DNA of 40,826 nucleotides from assembly GCA_024686215.1 (NCBI GenBank), contig JAIBDN010000018.1, positions 1 to 40,826 of the forward strand, in the 5' to 3' direction. Shown here piece after piece: positions 14,302-23,095 of this stretch (positions are counted from its first letter, which is position 1; each line of letters opens with the position of its first letter). A model generated the notes under the pieces. That model searched no databases and had not been told where the DNA came from. It was given only the letters and a program-made list of their open reading frames with translations. A program made the position numbers and the translations under genes. Source of the DNA: Gammaproteobacteria bacterium. GTDB lineage: Bacteria > Pseudomonadota > Gammaproteobacteria > Pseudomonadales > Halieaceae.

Positions 14302-15927
14302 TTACAGCTGGCTGCGCACCGGCAGGATGCGGCCCAGGTTGGCCTTGAATCGCTGGTAGGCGTTGGTATCGGGTTCTTTGGAAAGTATCTCTGTCTCTCC
14401 GTCGTTGCTTGCGCGCCAGCGCAGTTGACCCTGGTCGTTGAGGAACGGAATGTAGCATGCCTCGGGGGCCCTTGCGTAAAAACGATCTGCCAGCCGGCTG
14501 GCAATTTCCGGTGATTTTATAATGATGCCCAGCTCGGTGTTGATGTCTGCAGAGCGCGGATCCCAGTTGAATGAGCCCATAAAAAAGTAGTGCTTATCGA
14601 CGATAAAGGCCTTGGTGTGCAGGCTGCTCTTGGCTTTCCTGTGGCCGGATCTCCGCGTGCCATCTATGCGCAGGTCGCCACGCAGCTCGTACAGGCGCAC
14701 GCCGTGTTCCAGCAGCGCCTTGCGTGACGAGGCATAACCGCTATGTACCAGAATGTGGTCACTGGAAGCCAGTGAATTGGTCAGGATGTCGATCTGTATG
14801 CCACTGTCCTGCAATGCCTCGTAGCCGGTGGCTGCACTACTAAATGGCACCAGATAGGGCGAAACAACCAGCAGTGACTCTTGGGCAGAGCGCACCGAGC
14901 GCAACAGCGGTGTCATAATGCCCGGGGCTTCCTCGGCCTCTTTTTTGCCCAGGGATTTGTCCGGGGAGTCGAACACCAGTTGGTAAGGTGCCCAGGAAAA
15001 CTTCTTGTCTTCACCGTCAACGAATTCTTCCAGTGAGTCACGCACCGCCACCGCATAAGGCGTGTCGCGTAAAGTGTCTGCGTTATCTTCCAGGGTATCT
15101 CTTACCGCCTGCAGGCGGCGGCCATCGTCCTTTTTCTGACCCGACAGCTGTTGATATGGTATGGCATTGCGGTGATTCCAGTACACGTCGAACATGCGCG
15201 AGGTGTCGCGTACGACCGGGCCCACGGCCAGCGTATCCAGATCGCCAAAGTTATACTCGTTATTGGCTGCGAAATATTCGGTGGCAATATTGCGCCCGCC
15301 AATCACGGTGATCTGGTTGTCCACGGTAAAGGATTTATTGTGCATGCGGCGGTTTATGCGACCGAAATCCCACGCATCGAAGGCGCGAACGCCGCGGTTG
15401 GCGAAGGGGTTGAACAGGCGCAGCTCGATATTGGGGTGATCAGTCAGGCCAGCGAGCTTGTGCTCCATGCCACCGGTGTTGATATCGTCGATGAGCAGCC
15501 GCACGCGCACGCCACGGTCAGCCGCGCGCAGTAGCGAGTCGAAGAACACCTTGCCGATGATGTCGTTATTAATCATGTAGTACTGGGCATCAATACTGCG
15601 CTCTGCCCACTTCGCCATTAGCAGGCGCACTGCCAGCGCGTCGATACTGTCGGTGACAATGTAGAAACCAGATTCGTTTTTCGGCTTGTCTGCATAGTGA
15701 GCAAACATTCTGCCTATGCGTGTGTCTGCAGTGTCTGTTATTGCCTGGGACGCGGATTTTGGCGCGTCGAAATCAACCGTGGCACAGGCCGTTAGAAAGA
15801 GCGCCAACGCGATAATGAACAGCTTTTGCAAAAACTTCAGGGTCAATTTTTTGTCCCGGTGGGCGGTGCTGAGTTGATTAGTATTAGGCACATTGTCGTA
15901 TGTTTCTGCCTGCAGTGTAATCCCCAT
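14302..15927 (-). CDS. Lipoprotein phospholipase D family protein (ClsC-like)
   Basis: A 541-residue protein with two HKD motifs, H196/K198/D203 ('MHNKSFTVD') and H437/K439/D444 ('LHTKAFIVD'), each followed by 'IGGRN' or 'MGSFNWDPRS'. This layout matches two-domain phospholipase D/cardiolipin synthase C-like enzymes. ClsC makes cardiolipin from phosphatidylglycerol and phosphatidylethanolamine; other relatives hydrolyse phosphodiesters. Unusually, a signal peptide with lipobox 'LTACA' (Cys48) follows a 30-residue polar N-terminus, so the active site would face the periplasm. An internal TTG start nearer the signal is possible. ATG 15927 has AGGGG upstream and lies three bases after the DUF3080 stop, which favours co-translation. 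Confidence 0.88.
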   Translation of the reverse strand: MGITLQAETYDNVPNTNQLSTAHRDKKLTLKFLQKLFIIALALFLTACATVDFDAPKSASQAITDTADTRIGRMFAHYADKPKNESGFYIVTDSIDALAVRLLMAKWAERSIDAQYYMINNDIIGKVFFDSLLRAADRGVRVRLLIDDINTGGMEHKLAGLTDHPNIELRLFNPFANRGVRAFDAWDFGRINRRMHNKSFTVDNQITVIGGRNIATEYFAANNEYNFGDLDTLAVGPVVRDTSRMFDVYWNHRNAIPYQQLSGQKKDDGRRLQAVRDTLEDNADTLRDTPYAVAVRDSLEEFVDGEDKKFSWAPYQLVFDSPDKSLGKKEAEEAPGIMTPLLRSVRSAQESLLVVSPYLVPFSSAATGYEALQDSGIQIDILTNSLASSDHILVHSGYASSRKALLEHGVRLYELRGDLRIDGTRRSGHRKAKSSLHTKAFIVDKHYFFMGSFNWDPRSADINTELGIIIKSPEIASRLADRFYARAPEACYIPFLNDQGQLRWRASNDGETEILSKEPDTNAYQRFKANLGRILPVRSQL

Positions 15928-15930
15928 CGT

Positions 15931-16992
15931 TCAGGCCCCTGAATCTGGCTGTGCTGTGCAGGGCTGCTGCAGAATCTTGATCTGTTCTACGTGCCGCAGT
16001 GGCGCGGCCTGGAATACGTCCATTTGCGCAATCCTCGCGTGTTGCCACTCTCGATACGGTGCGGGCAGGGTGTCGAGTAACAGATTTTCCAGTTGGCGAA
16101 TCTCCGGGGTCAGGTCGTGGTAGCGCCGACCCAGAACGGCAGACTGCGGCTGAATTTCCCCGATGAAGTACTTGCGCACCACCCTGGGCAGGATCTCGGC
16201 AGCGGCAGGTCGCGTGGCAGCGTTGCATAGCGGTCCTTTGGCCATGCGCTGTTGCAGTAAGTCATCGGCCGCCTGCAGCCAACTGCTTTGCCTGGCCAGC
16301 GCTTGCGTCAGCTCTCCGCCATCCCCACCGGCGACACTACCAAGCAATATCTCGAACTGGTGATTGTCGGCCTGGTAATCACCAGACAGCCAGCGTGTGG
16401 CATGCGCATGTATAGCTTGTAGCGCGGTAATCACCTGGCTGCCAGAGGTAGCCGGGTAGTGGATTTGGGCAGTGGGCTTGCGCCAAAAATGGCGAAATTC
16501 CACACTGGCCAGTGTGGCGTTATAGATAAGTGTGGGTAGCTGCTGGCGCTTTTGCTCCCACGCCTGTTGCAGCGTGTCGGCGATCGGTGTTTTGCCCTGC
16601 TCGCGCTGATAGCTGATGCACTGCGGGGCTAACGCCAGGTATTCCAGATCCATTAGCAGGCGCTGGGAGTCACGGGCCATGCGCCCCAGGCTACTGTTGC
16701 GCTTGCCAATAGTGACTTGTACCGCGCAACCGCTAATGGCAAGAAAGTCCAGTGCGTCAAGGCTGGAGGATGCCACCGGCAGTTTAAGCTTTGCCGGTCT
16801 TGGTGCGCGGGGGATGGCTGCCCTGACCACCGCTGGTGGCTCGATCTCGAGGGTGCGCCCCAGGCGTGTCAGGTAATTTTGGTAGACCGCGTCGGCATTG
16901 TCTGTCTGGCATGCGCTCAGCAATACCGCGGCGACACACGCGCTTACGCTGCAGAATACCCTTACTATCGACGATGTGTTTAATCTGTGCAC
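15931..16992 (-). CDS. DUF3080 lipoprotein
   Basis: A 353-residue predicted lipoprotein with signal peptide and lipobox 'LLSAC' (Cys28). DUF3080 features are 'YQNYLTRLGRTL', 'FLAISGCAVQVTIGKRNSSLGR', 'LAPQCISY' and the terminal 'HARIAQMDVF'. The family occurs in gammaproteobacteria and has no known function. The start is a GTG with GGGAG seven bases upstream. It is the first of three leftward envelope genes and lies almost adjacent to the phospholipase D gene, which suggests related roles at the envelope. Confidence 0.82.
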   Translation of the reverse strand: MHRLNTSSIVRVFCSVSACVAAVLLSACQTDNADAVYQNYLTRLGRTLEIEPPAVVRAAIPRAPRPAKLKLPVASSSLDALDFLAISGCAVQVTIGKRNSSLGRMARDSQRLLMDLEYLALAPQCISYQREQGKTPIADTLQQAWEQKRQQLPTLIYNATLASVEFRHFWRKPTAQIHYPATSGSQVITALQAIHAHATRWLSGDYQADNHQFEILLGSVAGGDGGELTQALARQSSWLQAADDLLQQRMAKGPLCNAATRPAAAEILPRVVRKYFIGEIQPQSAVLGRRYHDLTPEIRQLENLLLDTLPAPYREWQHARIAQMDVFQAAPLRHVEQIKILQQPCTAQPDSGA

Positions 16993-17118
16993 CGCTTAAC
17001 TCCCGGTTCGCAGCAGCCGTTATACCTTAATCCCTCTTGATATGCGTCACCATATCCGCGCGCGCTTGCCAGTATATTATTGTTTAGACTAGGGTTGTCG
17101 CTCTAAGAGGAGTTTGTC

Positions 17119-17865
17119 ATGTGGAAATCAGTAGTGGCTGGCGCTGTATTGCTATGCAGCGCAACGGCGGTGAGTCAGGAAATCACTGCGGATGACGTCA
17201 TTCGCAAGGCCATGGACAATTACCGTGGGCTGACCTCGCATGGGCAGATGAGTATGACTATTCATCGCCAGGACTGGCAGCGCGAAATGGCCATGAACAC
17301 ATGGACTGAGGGCGACAAGCGCACTCTGGTGCGGGTCACTGCGCCGGCCAAAGATGCCGGTAATGGCACCCTTTCGGTGGACGGTAATATGTGGACTTAC
17401 AGCCCCAAGGTTAATCGGGTGATTAAGGTCCCGGCTTCAATGATGAGCCAGAACTGGATGGGCAGTGATTTTTCCAATAAAGATGTCAGCAAAGACACCG
17501 ATATTATCGACCAGTACCAGCATCAACTGGTAGGCAATTATGAGCAGGACGGCCACCATGTCTTTGTAATCCAGTCCATACCCCATGAAGAAGCTGCGGT
17601 AGTCTGGGGCAAGGAAGTTCTGCATATTCGTGACGACTGGGTCATTCTGGAACACCAGTTCTGGGACCAGGATGACACCCGCGTAAAGACTCTGCGCACA
17701 CTGGAAATCCGGGAGATGGACGGGCGCAACGTGGCGACAGTCATACGTATGGGCAAGGAGGACGCAACAGATGAGTGGACCGAGGTGCGCACGACTCTGG
17801 TAGATTTTGATATCGAGCTGCCGGAAAACCTGTTCACTCTTTCTAATTTGAGAAACCCGCGATAG
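17119..17865 (+). CDS. LolA-like outer membrane lipoprotein-sorting protein
   Basis: A 248-residue periplasmic protein. A signal peptide (about 1-20, ending 'ATAVSQ') has no lipobox. The mature part is of the LolA_like type, with 'ITADDVIRKAMDNYRGL', 'GNMWTYSPKVNRVIKVP', 'MMSQNWMGSDFSNKDV' and the terminal 'VDFDIELPENLFTLSNL'. The fold is an open beta-barrel that shields lipid chains. It is distinct from housekeeping LolA. AGAGGAG lies six bases before the ATG. It is the first gene of a five-gene unit, and its stop codon overlaps the start of the next gene by one base. It is probably the periplasmic carrier for the adjacent ABC exporter. Confidence 0.9.
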   Translation: MWKSVVAGAVLLCSATAVSQEITADDVIRKAMDNYRGLTSHGQMSMTIHRQDWQREMAMNTWTEGDKRTLVRVTAPAKDAGNGTLSVDGNMWTYSPKVNRVIKVPASMMSQNWMGSDFSNKDVSKDTDIIDQYQHQLVGNYEQDGHHVFVIQSIPHEEAAVVWGKEVLHIRDDWVILEHQFWDQDDTRVKTLRTLEIREMDGRNVATVIRMGKEDATDEWTEVRTTLVDFDIELPENLFTLSNLRNPR

Positions 17866-19094
17866 TGAATCTCACCTGGCGCCTGGCCTGGCGCAACCTT
17901 TGGCGTCATAGCCGTCGCACCTGGCTGACGGTGGGTGCCATGGTGTTCTGCAATGTACTGCTGATCTTCCTGATCTCCCTGCAGTTGGGCTCTTACCAGA
18001 TGATGATCGATAACAGCCTCGCCGCCTATACCGGGCACGTACAGATACAGCACCGGGGCTATCTGGAGCAGCAACGGATGCGTCAGAGCATACCTGAGAT
18101 CAGTGCGCTGGCGGATGAATTACGCACCACGCTGGGTCAGGGTGACGTCGCGGCACGCGGCATGGCCTTTGCGCTGGCGTCTTCCCGGGAACGCTCCTTC
18201 GGTGTGTTGCTCAGCGGGGTGCAGGCCAGCTACGAACCCGGTGTTTCCACCTTCCCGGGATTGATCCGCCAGGGTCGTTACCTGAACCCTGGCGACAGTG
18301 AGCACATTGTTGTCGGTGCGGTGCTCGCGCAGAATTTAAAGGTGGGTCTGGGGGATGAGATCACCTTTATTGGCAGTGGTCGCGATGGCTCATTCGCCGC
18401 CGGTGTGGCTGTGGTGGTCGGTATCCTGGAGTCAGGGATGGAAGAGATCGACCGCAGCGTGGCCCAGGTTCCCCTGGCCTGGTTTCAGCAGATGTTCAGC
18501 ATGGGGGAGGGCGGCCACGCGGTAGTGGTGCGTTTACCTGGCTTGGAACAGGTTCCCGCTGCGCTGGCAACAGCTTGGACATTGGTGGAGAAAAGCCCGG
18601 ATTTGGTAGTACACGATTGGGACGCAATGCAGCCCGGCCTGCGCCAGGCTATTGCCTCGGACATGGCCAGCGGCTGGTTCATGTACGCGGTGCTGATCAT
18701 TCTGGTGGCCTTTAGTGTGCTCAACACCCAGTTGATGTCAGTGTTGGAACGCACCCGGGAATTCGGAGTAATGCTGGCCCTGGGCATGCGCCCGGTGCAG
18801 CTGGCGCGGCTGATAGGCATGGAAACGCTGTTGATGTCGGGCCTGGGCATGGCGCTGGGCGTGGCCTTGGGGAGCGTACTGACCTGGTATCTCAGTGTGG
18901 CGGGCTTTGCCTATCCGGGGATGGAAGAGTTGGGTGCCAAATTCAATATGCCGGGGCGTATGTACCCCGAAGTCAGTTTGCTGTCATTGCTGTGGGGGCC
19001 CGCCGTGGTATTCCTCGGTGGTTTGCTGGCGGCTGTTTATCCGGCCTTGCGTCTGCTGCGCCTGGTTCCGGTGGCCGCTATGAGGGCGGCGTAA
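17865..19094 (+). CDS. FtsX/LolC-E-type ABC transporter permease (first copy)
   Basis: A 409-residue inner-membrane permease. TM1 is at about 20-45 after 'LAWRNLWRHSRRTWLT'. A large periplasmic MacB_PCD-like domain follows (about 45-270), and three C-terminal helices have the FtsX pattern: 'YAVLIILVAFSVLNTQLMSVLERTREFGVMLALGMRP' and 'LLSLLWGPAVVFLGGLLAAVYPALRL'. This is the four-helix topology of LolC/LolE. The start is GTG sharing a base with the previous stop (taGTG), and the end overlaps the next ATG (taATG), so the three genes are translationally coupled. It should pair with the second permease to make an asymmetric heterodimer. Confidence 0.93.
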   Translation: MNLTWRLAWRNLWRHSRRTWLTVGAMVFCNVLLIFLISLQLGSYQMMIDNSLAAYTGHVQIQHRGYLEQQRMRQSIPEISALADELRTTLGQGDVAARGMAFALASSRERSFGVLLSGVQASYEPGVSTFPGLIRQGRYLNPGDSEHIVVGAVLAQNLKVGLGDEITFIGSGRDGSFAAGVAVVVGILESGMEEIDRSVAQVPLAWFQQMFSMGEGGHAVVVRLPGLEQVPAALATAWTLVEKSPDLVVHDWDAMQPGLRQAIASDMASGWFMYAVLIILVAFSVLNTQLMSVLERTREFGVMLALGMRPVQLARLIGMETLLMSGLGMALGVALGSVLTWYLSVAGFAYPGMEELGAKFNMPGRMYPEVSLLSLLWGPAVVFLGGLLAAVYPALRLLRLVPVAAMRAA

Positions 19095-20326
19095 TGGCTG
19101 TGCCGCTGCGGGTTATTGGCACTCTGGCCTGGCGTAACCTGTGGCGTAACCATCGGCGCACGCTGATCATGTTGCTGGCGATTGCCATAGGTGTCTGGGC
19201 GATGATCTTTATGTCTGCCCTGATGCGCGGCATGACCGACGAGATGATCGACAATGGTCTGCACAATCTGCCGGGAGAAGTGCAGATACACGCCCTGCGC
19301 TACCGCGCCGACCCCAGTGTGGTGAACAGCATGGCACTGCCATCCGGTGCCCTGGCCAAGGCGCTGCAGCAAGCACCGGTGCAGGCCTGGTCGGCGCGGG
19401 TCCGGGTGCCGGCGGTTATTGCCAGTGAGCGTGACAGCCGTGGGGTAACGCTGTTGGGGGTGGATCCCGCCACCGAGGCACTGCTGGGTGCATGGCCCGA
19501 GGAAATTGTGCAGGGGCGTTTCCTGCAGGACGAGCACGACCGCGGCCTGGTGATCGGCATGAAATTGGCGCAGAAACTGCAGACAGGCCTGGGTAAACGG
19601 GTGGTATTGATGTCGCAGGATCCGGGCAACGATGTCGCCGACTGGGGTATGCGGGTGGTGGGTATTTACCGCGCCCGACTCGAAAGCACCGAGGAGCAGT
19701 TCGTTTATGCCGGCCGCAGCCTGGTGCAGCAAAAGTTGGGTATTGGCGCGCAGGTCTCGGAAATAGCGGTGACAGCGCGGGACTATCGCGGTGTGCCCCT
19801 GTGGTATCCGCAACTAGCCAGCGCAGCCGGGGAGACCCTGGAAGTGATGCCATGGACCGAATTGGACAGCTTTCTCGCGACTTACTTATCCGTGCAGGAC
19901 GGGTTTTCGCTGATTTTTATGGTGGTGGTTTTCCTGGTGCTGTCTTTCGGCCTGGTCAATACCCTGGCGATGGCGGTGTTCGAGCGCGTGCGTGAAATCG
20001 GGCTGATGCAGGCGCTGGGGATGCCGCCGACAATGATTATTGGGCAGTTACTGTTGGAGAGCCTTTATCTGCTGTTGCTGGGTCTGGCCTTGGGAAACCT
20101 GCTGGCGCTGCTGAGCATTAAGCCTCTGGAATCGGGTATCGATATCTCCAGTGTTGCGCAGGGCATGGAAATGATGGGCATGGGATCCATTCTTTACCCG
20201 GTGCTGTCGGTGCAGGATATGCTGATGTCCACCGCGGTAGTGATTGTGCTTGGCCTGCTGGCCAGCTTGCTGCCCGCCTGGCGAGCTGCGCGCCTGGACC
20301 CGGTCCGCGCGCTGAATACTATTTGA
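19094..20326 (+). CDS. FtsX/LolC-E-type ABC transporter permease (second copy)
   Basis: A 410-residue permease with the same architecture as its neighbour: 'LAWRNLWRNHRRTLIMLLAIAIGVW' at the N-terminus, a periplasmic domain to about 270, then 'LVNTLAMAVFERVREIGLMQALGMPP' and two more helices. The shared N-terminal 'LAWRNLWR' and the FtsX core show that the pair arose by duplication of a family member, as in LolC/LolE. A longer reading frame exists upstream, but the ATG at 19094 overlaps the previous stop and begins the conserved permease sequence. The ATPase gene follows after 15 bases. Confidence 0.93.
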   Translation: MAVPLRVIGTLAWRNLWRNHRRTLIMLLAIAIGVWAMIFMSALMRGMTDEMIDNGLHNLPGEVQIHALRYRADPSVVNSMALPSGALAKALQQAPVQAWSARVRVPAVIASERDSRGVTLLGVDPATEALLGAWPEEIVQGRFLQDEHDRGLVIGMKLAQKLQTGLGKRVVLMSQDPGNDVADWGMRVVGIYRARLESTEEQFVYAGRSLVQQKLGIGAQVSEIAVTARDYRGVPLWYPQLASAAGETLEVMPWTELDSFLATYLSVQDGFSLIFMVVVFLVLSFGLVNTLAMAVFERVREIGLMQALGMPPTMIIGQLLLESLYLLLLGLALGNLLALLSIKPLESGIDISSVAQGMEMMGMGSILYPVLSVQDMLMSTAVVIVLGLLASLLPAWRAARLDPVRALNTI

Positions 20327-20341
20327 AGAGGTGATAGAGCA

Positions 20342-21046
20342 ATGAGCGCCATATCCTGCCGTCGGCTGTGCAAGACTTTCCGTCAGGGAGAAGAAGTCAT
20401 TATCGGTCTGGACCAGGTTGACCTGGACGTTGAGGAAGGTTCTTTCGTGTGTTTGTCCGGTCCGTCGGGCTCCGGGAAGACCACGCTGCTCAATGCTATG
20501 GGTGGTTTGGATACACCCGATGAGGGCGAGATTACGGTGGGTCAATACCGGGTCGACCAGCTCTCTAAAAGTGAGTTGGCGGATATGCGCCTGCACAGTA
20601 TTGGCTTCGTGTTCCAGGCTTACAATCTTATCCCTGTTCTGTCTGCCCGGGAGAACGTGGAGTTTGTTATGCAGGTGCAGGGGGTGCCCGCGGCAGAGCG
20701 CGGTGTTCGGGTTCGAGAGGTATTGGCAGAGGTGGGTTTACAGGGTCTGGAGGGGCGCCTGCCGGGGGAAATGTCGGGCGGGCAACAGCAGCGGGTCGCC
20801 GTGGCGCGGGCCATCGCCAACCAGCCGGCACTGGTGTTGGCAGATGAGCCCACCGCTAACCTGGATACCCGCAGTGCGGCCCAGTTGATGGATCTCTTCG
20901 TCAGCCTCAACCGGGATCTTGGTATCACTTTTGTGATCGCGACACACGATACCCGGGTGATGAATTACGCCCGGCGACTGATTCGCATGCGCGACGGAAA
21001 AATTGTCTCCGACGAGCGGCAACAACCCCAGGCGATGGCGCAGTAA
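20342..21046 (+). CDS. LolD/MacB-type ABC transporter ATP-binding protein
   Basis: A 234-residue ATPase of the LolD/MacB/FtsE group. It has Walker A 'GPSGSGKTT' (40-48), Q-loop 'FVFQAYNLIPVLSARENV', signature 'MSGGQQQRV' (144-152), Walker B 'ALVLADEP' (163-170), and H-loop 'IATHD'. It should power extraction of a lipid-anchored cargo through the two permeases. GAGGTGATAGAGC before the ATG gives a ribosome-binding site. It ends three bases before the outer-membrane barrel gene. Confidence 0.96.
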   Translation: MSAISCRRLCKTFRQGEEVIIGLDQVDLDVEEGSFVCLSGPSGSGKTTLLNAMGGLDTPDEGEITVGQYRVDQLSKSELADMRLHSIGFVFQAYNLIPVLSARENVEFVMQVQGVPAAERGVRVREVLAEVGLQGLEGRLPGEMSGGQQQRVAVARAIANQPALVLADEPTANLDTRSAAQLMDLFVSLNRDLGITFVIATHDTRVMNYARRLIRMRDGKIVSDERQQPQAMAQ

Positions 21047-21049
21047 GCG

Positions 21050-22297
21050 ATGCGCCTGGCGTATGTTATGGCCCTGCTCCTGTTGTCCCCGCAGCTGTGG
21101 GCTGAGATTCCCTGGTTGCAGGGTGGACATACCAAATTGCGCGCCCTGGCCACGCAGTATCCCGATGACAGCGCATTCCACCAGGTGGTGGGTGACTGGG
21201 CCTATGACCAGGGCGCCGACCTGCGCCTGAAATTTTCTGCGCAACAGGGCCGCTTTGGCTGGAGTGCCGATTACCAGTTGCTGGGCCAGTTTGGCGACAG
21301 TCTGGAGATACCACAGCAGGCCCAGGGCCTGTTCCTGGTGCCAGCGTCGGTACCCGATGATGAGCGCAGGTGGTGGGATCTGACCGATACCATCAGTGAT
21401 AATGACTCGCGCATCGTGGCGCAGCGCCTGGACCGGTTGCACCTGGATTTTCGCGGCGACAAGACGGTAGTGCGTTTTGGTCGCCAGGCAGTGACCTGGG
21501 GTAACGGCCTGATCTACACCCCAATGGACTTTTTTAACCCCTTTGACCCCGCGGCGGTAGATACCGAGTATAAGGTGGGTGACGACATGCTGTATGGCCA
21601 GTACCTGCTGGACAGTGGCAGTGACTACCAGTTTGTTTCGGTACAGCGGCGCGACGCTGATGGGCACGTGGACAGCAAGGTGAGCTCCCATGCGCTAAAG
21701 TTCCATGGCTTTGGCACCCAGCGCGAGTTTGACCTGATGCTCGCCGAGCATTTCGATCAGTTCATCGTGGGCGCGGGTGGTCTGGTCAACGTGGGTGAGG
21801 CGGTAGTGCGCGGAGATATCACTGTGACTGATGCCGATGACGGCTGGGAGACCAGTCTGGTAGCAAACTGGTCCTACTCCTGGGTGTGGGGCGGTCACAA
21901 TGTCAGTGGCGTGGCAGAGTACTTCTTCAATGGCTTTGGTTTGCGTGAATCCGACTATACACAGGAAAAAATCCGCCAGGACAAGGATTTACTGGAGCGG
22001 CTGGCGCGCGGTGAGCTGTTTACCCTGGGGCGGCATTACGTGGCCGGTTCGTTGCTGGTGGAATTAACGCCGCTGGTTAACCTCACGCCCAACATTTTTG
22101 TCAATATGGGTGATGGCTCCGTATTGACGCAACTGGTGCTGCAATGGGATGTGGCCCAGAACTGGCAATTGCTGGGGTCCCTGGCGGTGCCGCTGGGACC
22201 CAGTGGTACGGAATATGGTGGGCTGGAGACAGAGGTGGATGACCTGACGCTGGAGGTCGGGCCGTCCATTTTCGCCCAGTTGGCCTGGTATTTTTAG
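21050..22297 (+). CDS. Outer-membrane beta-barrel protein of the Lol-like export unit
   Basis: A 415-residue protein with a signal peptide (1-18, ending 'QLWA') and a C-terminal aromatic 'LAWYF' typical of proteins inserted by the BAM complex. Alternating strands with Tyr/Trp girdles, such as 'FGWSADYQLLGQFGD', 'LHLDFRGDKTVVRFGRQAVTWG' and 'WETSLVANWSYSWVW', indicate a porin-sized barrel. 'GRQAVTWGNG' is also seen in DUF1302-like barrels, a possible distant relation. It lies three bases after the ATPase gene and ends in a four-base convergent overlap with the glutathione S-transferase gene. It is likely the outer-membrane terminus of the transport route; this is inference from gene order. Confidence 0.85.
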   Translation: MRLAYVMALLLLSPQLWAEIPWLQGGHTKLRALATQYPDDSAFHQVVGDWAYDQGADLRLKFSAQQGRFGWSADYQLLGQFGDSLEIPQQAQGLFLVPASVPDDERRWWDLTDTISDNDSRIVAQRLDRLHLDFRGDKTVVRFGRQAVTWGNGLIYTPMDFFNPFDPAAVDTEYKVGDDMLYGQYLLDSGSDYQFVSVQRRDADGHVDSKVSSHALKFHGFGTQREFDLMLAEHFDQFIVGAGGLVNVGEAVVRGDITVTDADDGWETSLVANWSYSWVWGGHNVSGVAEYFFNGFGLRESDYTQEKIRQDKDLLERLARGELFTLGRHYVAGSLLVELTPLVNLTPNIFVNMGDGSVLTQLVLQWDVAQNWQLLGSLAVPLGPSGTEYGGLETEVDDLTLEVGPSIFAQLAWYF

Positions 22298-22914
22298 TTC
22301 AGTTGCGCACTCGCGCGCGCGTACCAGGCTTTGAGGTTGACGCAGTCTTCCGGGATGGACTGCTTTACCCAGGCCATGAAATCCACACTGACCAACAAAT
22401 CGATATCGGCGAAGGTCATGTTGTCACCGGCCAACCAGGTATTGTTGGCCAGATGGGCGTCTAATTTGGGTAAAAAATCCTGCAACTGTAGCTGGCCGCG
22501 ATTCACCAGTTCGGGGATTTGTGGTACGTCCAGAGCCCCCGGCAGAGCGCGGTCGCGAAAGGCATCGCTTCTGTTGCGTAACATGCTGGCAATGGACATC
22601 ATCAAGCCCAGGAACAGCTTGTGGTCCCAACTGATGACCTGGGCTTTCTCCAGTGCGCTGGTGCCCAGCAACGGCTTCTCCGGGTACAACTCCTCAAGGT
22701 AGGTGCAAATACCCACCACTTCGGTGAGTACGGTGCCGTCATCCAGGACCAGGGCGGGTACGGTGGCCTCGGGGTTGATAGCGCGGTAAGCGTCGCCCAG
22801 CTGCTCTGCAGACATCATGTCTATCTGCTGTGACTCTATCTCTATGCCCTTGTGCTGCATGAACAGGGCCAGGCGTCTGGGGTTGGGTGCAGGGTCGTAG
22901 GTATACAGTTTCAC
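22294..22914 (-). CDS. Glutathione S-transferase family protein
   Basis: A 206-residue cytosolic GST. The N-terminal thioredoxin fold (about 1-80) has 'PNPRRLALFMQHKGI', the cis-Pro motif 'EATVPALVL' and 'LTEVVGICTYLEELYP'. The C-terminal helical domain has 'WLAGDNMTFADIDLLV', the N-capping box. A TTG 13 codons upstream also opens the frame. I prefer GTG 22914 because it starts the domain at MKLYTYDP and has GAGG about ten bases before it. It conjugates or reduces small electrophiles with glutathione; the substrate is unknown. The position of the usual catalytic Ser/Cys is occupied by Pro-Asn ('APNPRR'). Confidence 0.9.
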   Translation of the reverse strand: MKLYTYDPAPNPRRLALFMQHKGIEIESQQIDMMSAEQLGDAYRAINPEATVPALVLDDGTVLTEVVGICTYLEELYPEKPLLGTSALEKAQVISWDHKLFLGLMMSIASMLRNRSDAFRDRALPGALDVPQIPELVNRGQLQLQDFLPKLDAHLANNTWLAGDNMTFADIDLLVSVDFMAWVKQSIPEDCVNLKAWYARASAQLN

Positions 22915-23059
22915 GGTGCTTAACCTCGGTGTTTTGTCAGTGAAAAGGGACAATTAGGGGGGCAATATTAGGCGCAATTACGCCGGCGCGCCAGTTGGCG
23001 CGAGCAAGCGCCCGTATAAATCACTTGAATCCTCAGTTTTCCCACGGGCGATATCTGGC

Positions 23060-23065
23060 TATAAT
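23060..23065 (+). promoter_or_regulatory. -10 element of the cytochrome c5 promoter
   Basis: A perfect TATAAT sits 31 bases before the cytochrome c5 ATG. The -35 region (TTTTCC at 23037-23042, 17-nt spacer) is a poor match, so strength is uncertain. Confidence 0.45.
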
Positions 23066-23095
23066 GCGCCCCGGATTAGTAAAGGAAGTAAAGTG

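Noticed and set aside
20738..21691. A 317-codon minus-strand frame across the ATPase and barrel genes
   Set aside because: It crosses two well-supported plus-strand genes and shows no domain.
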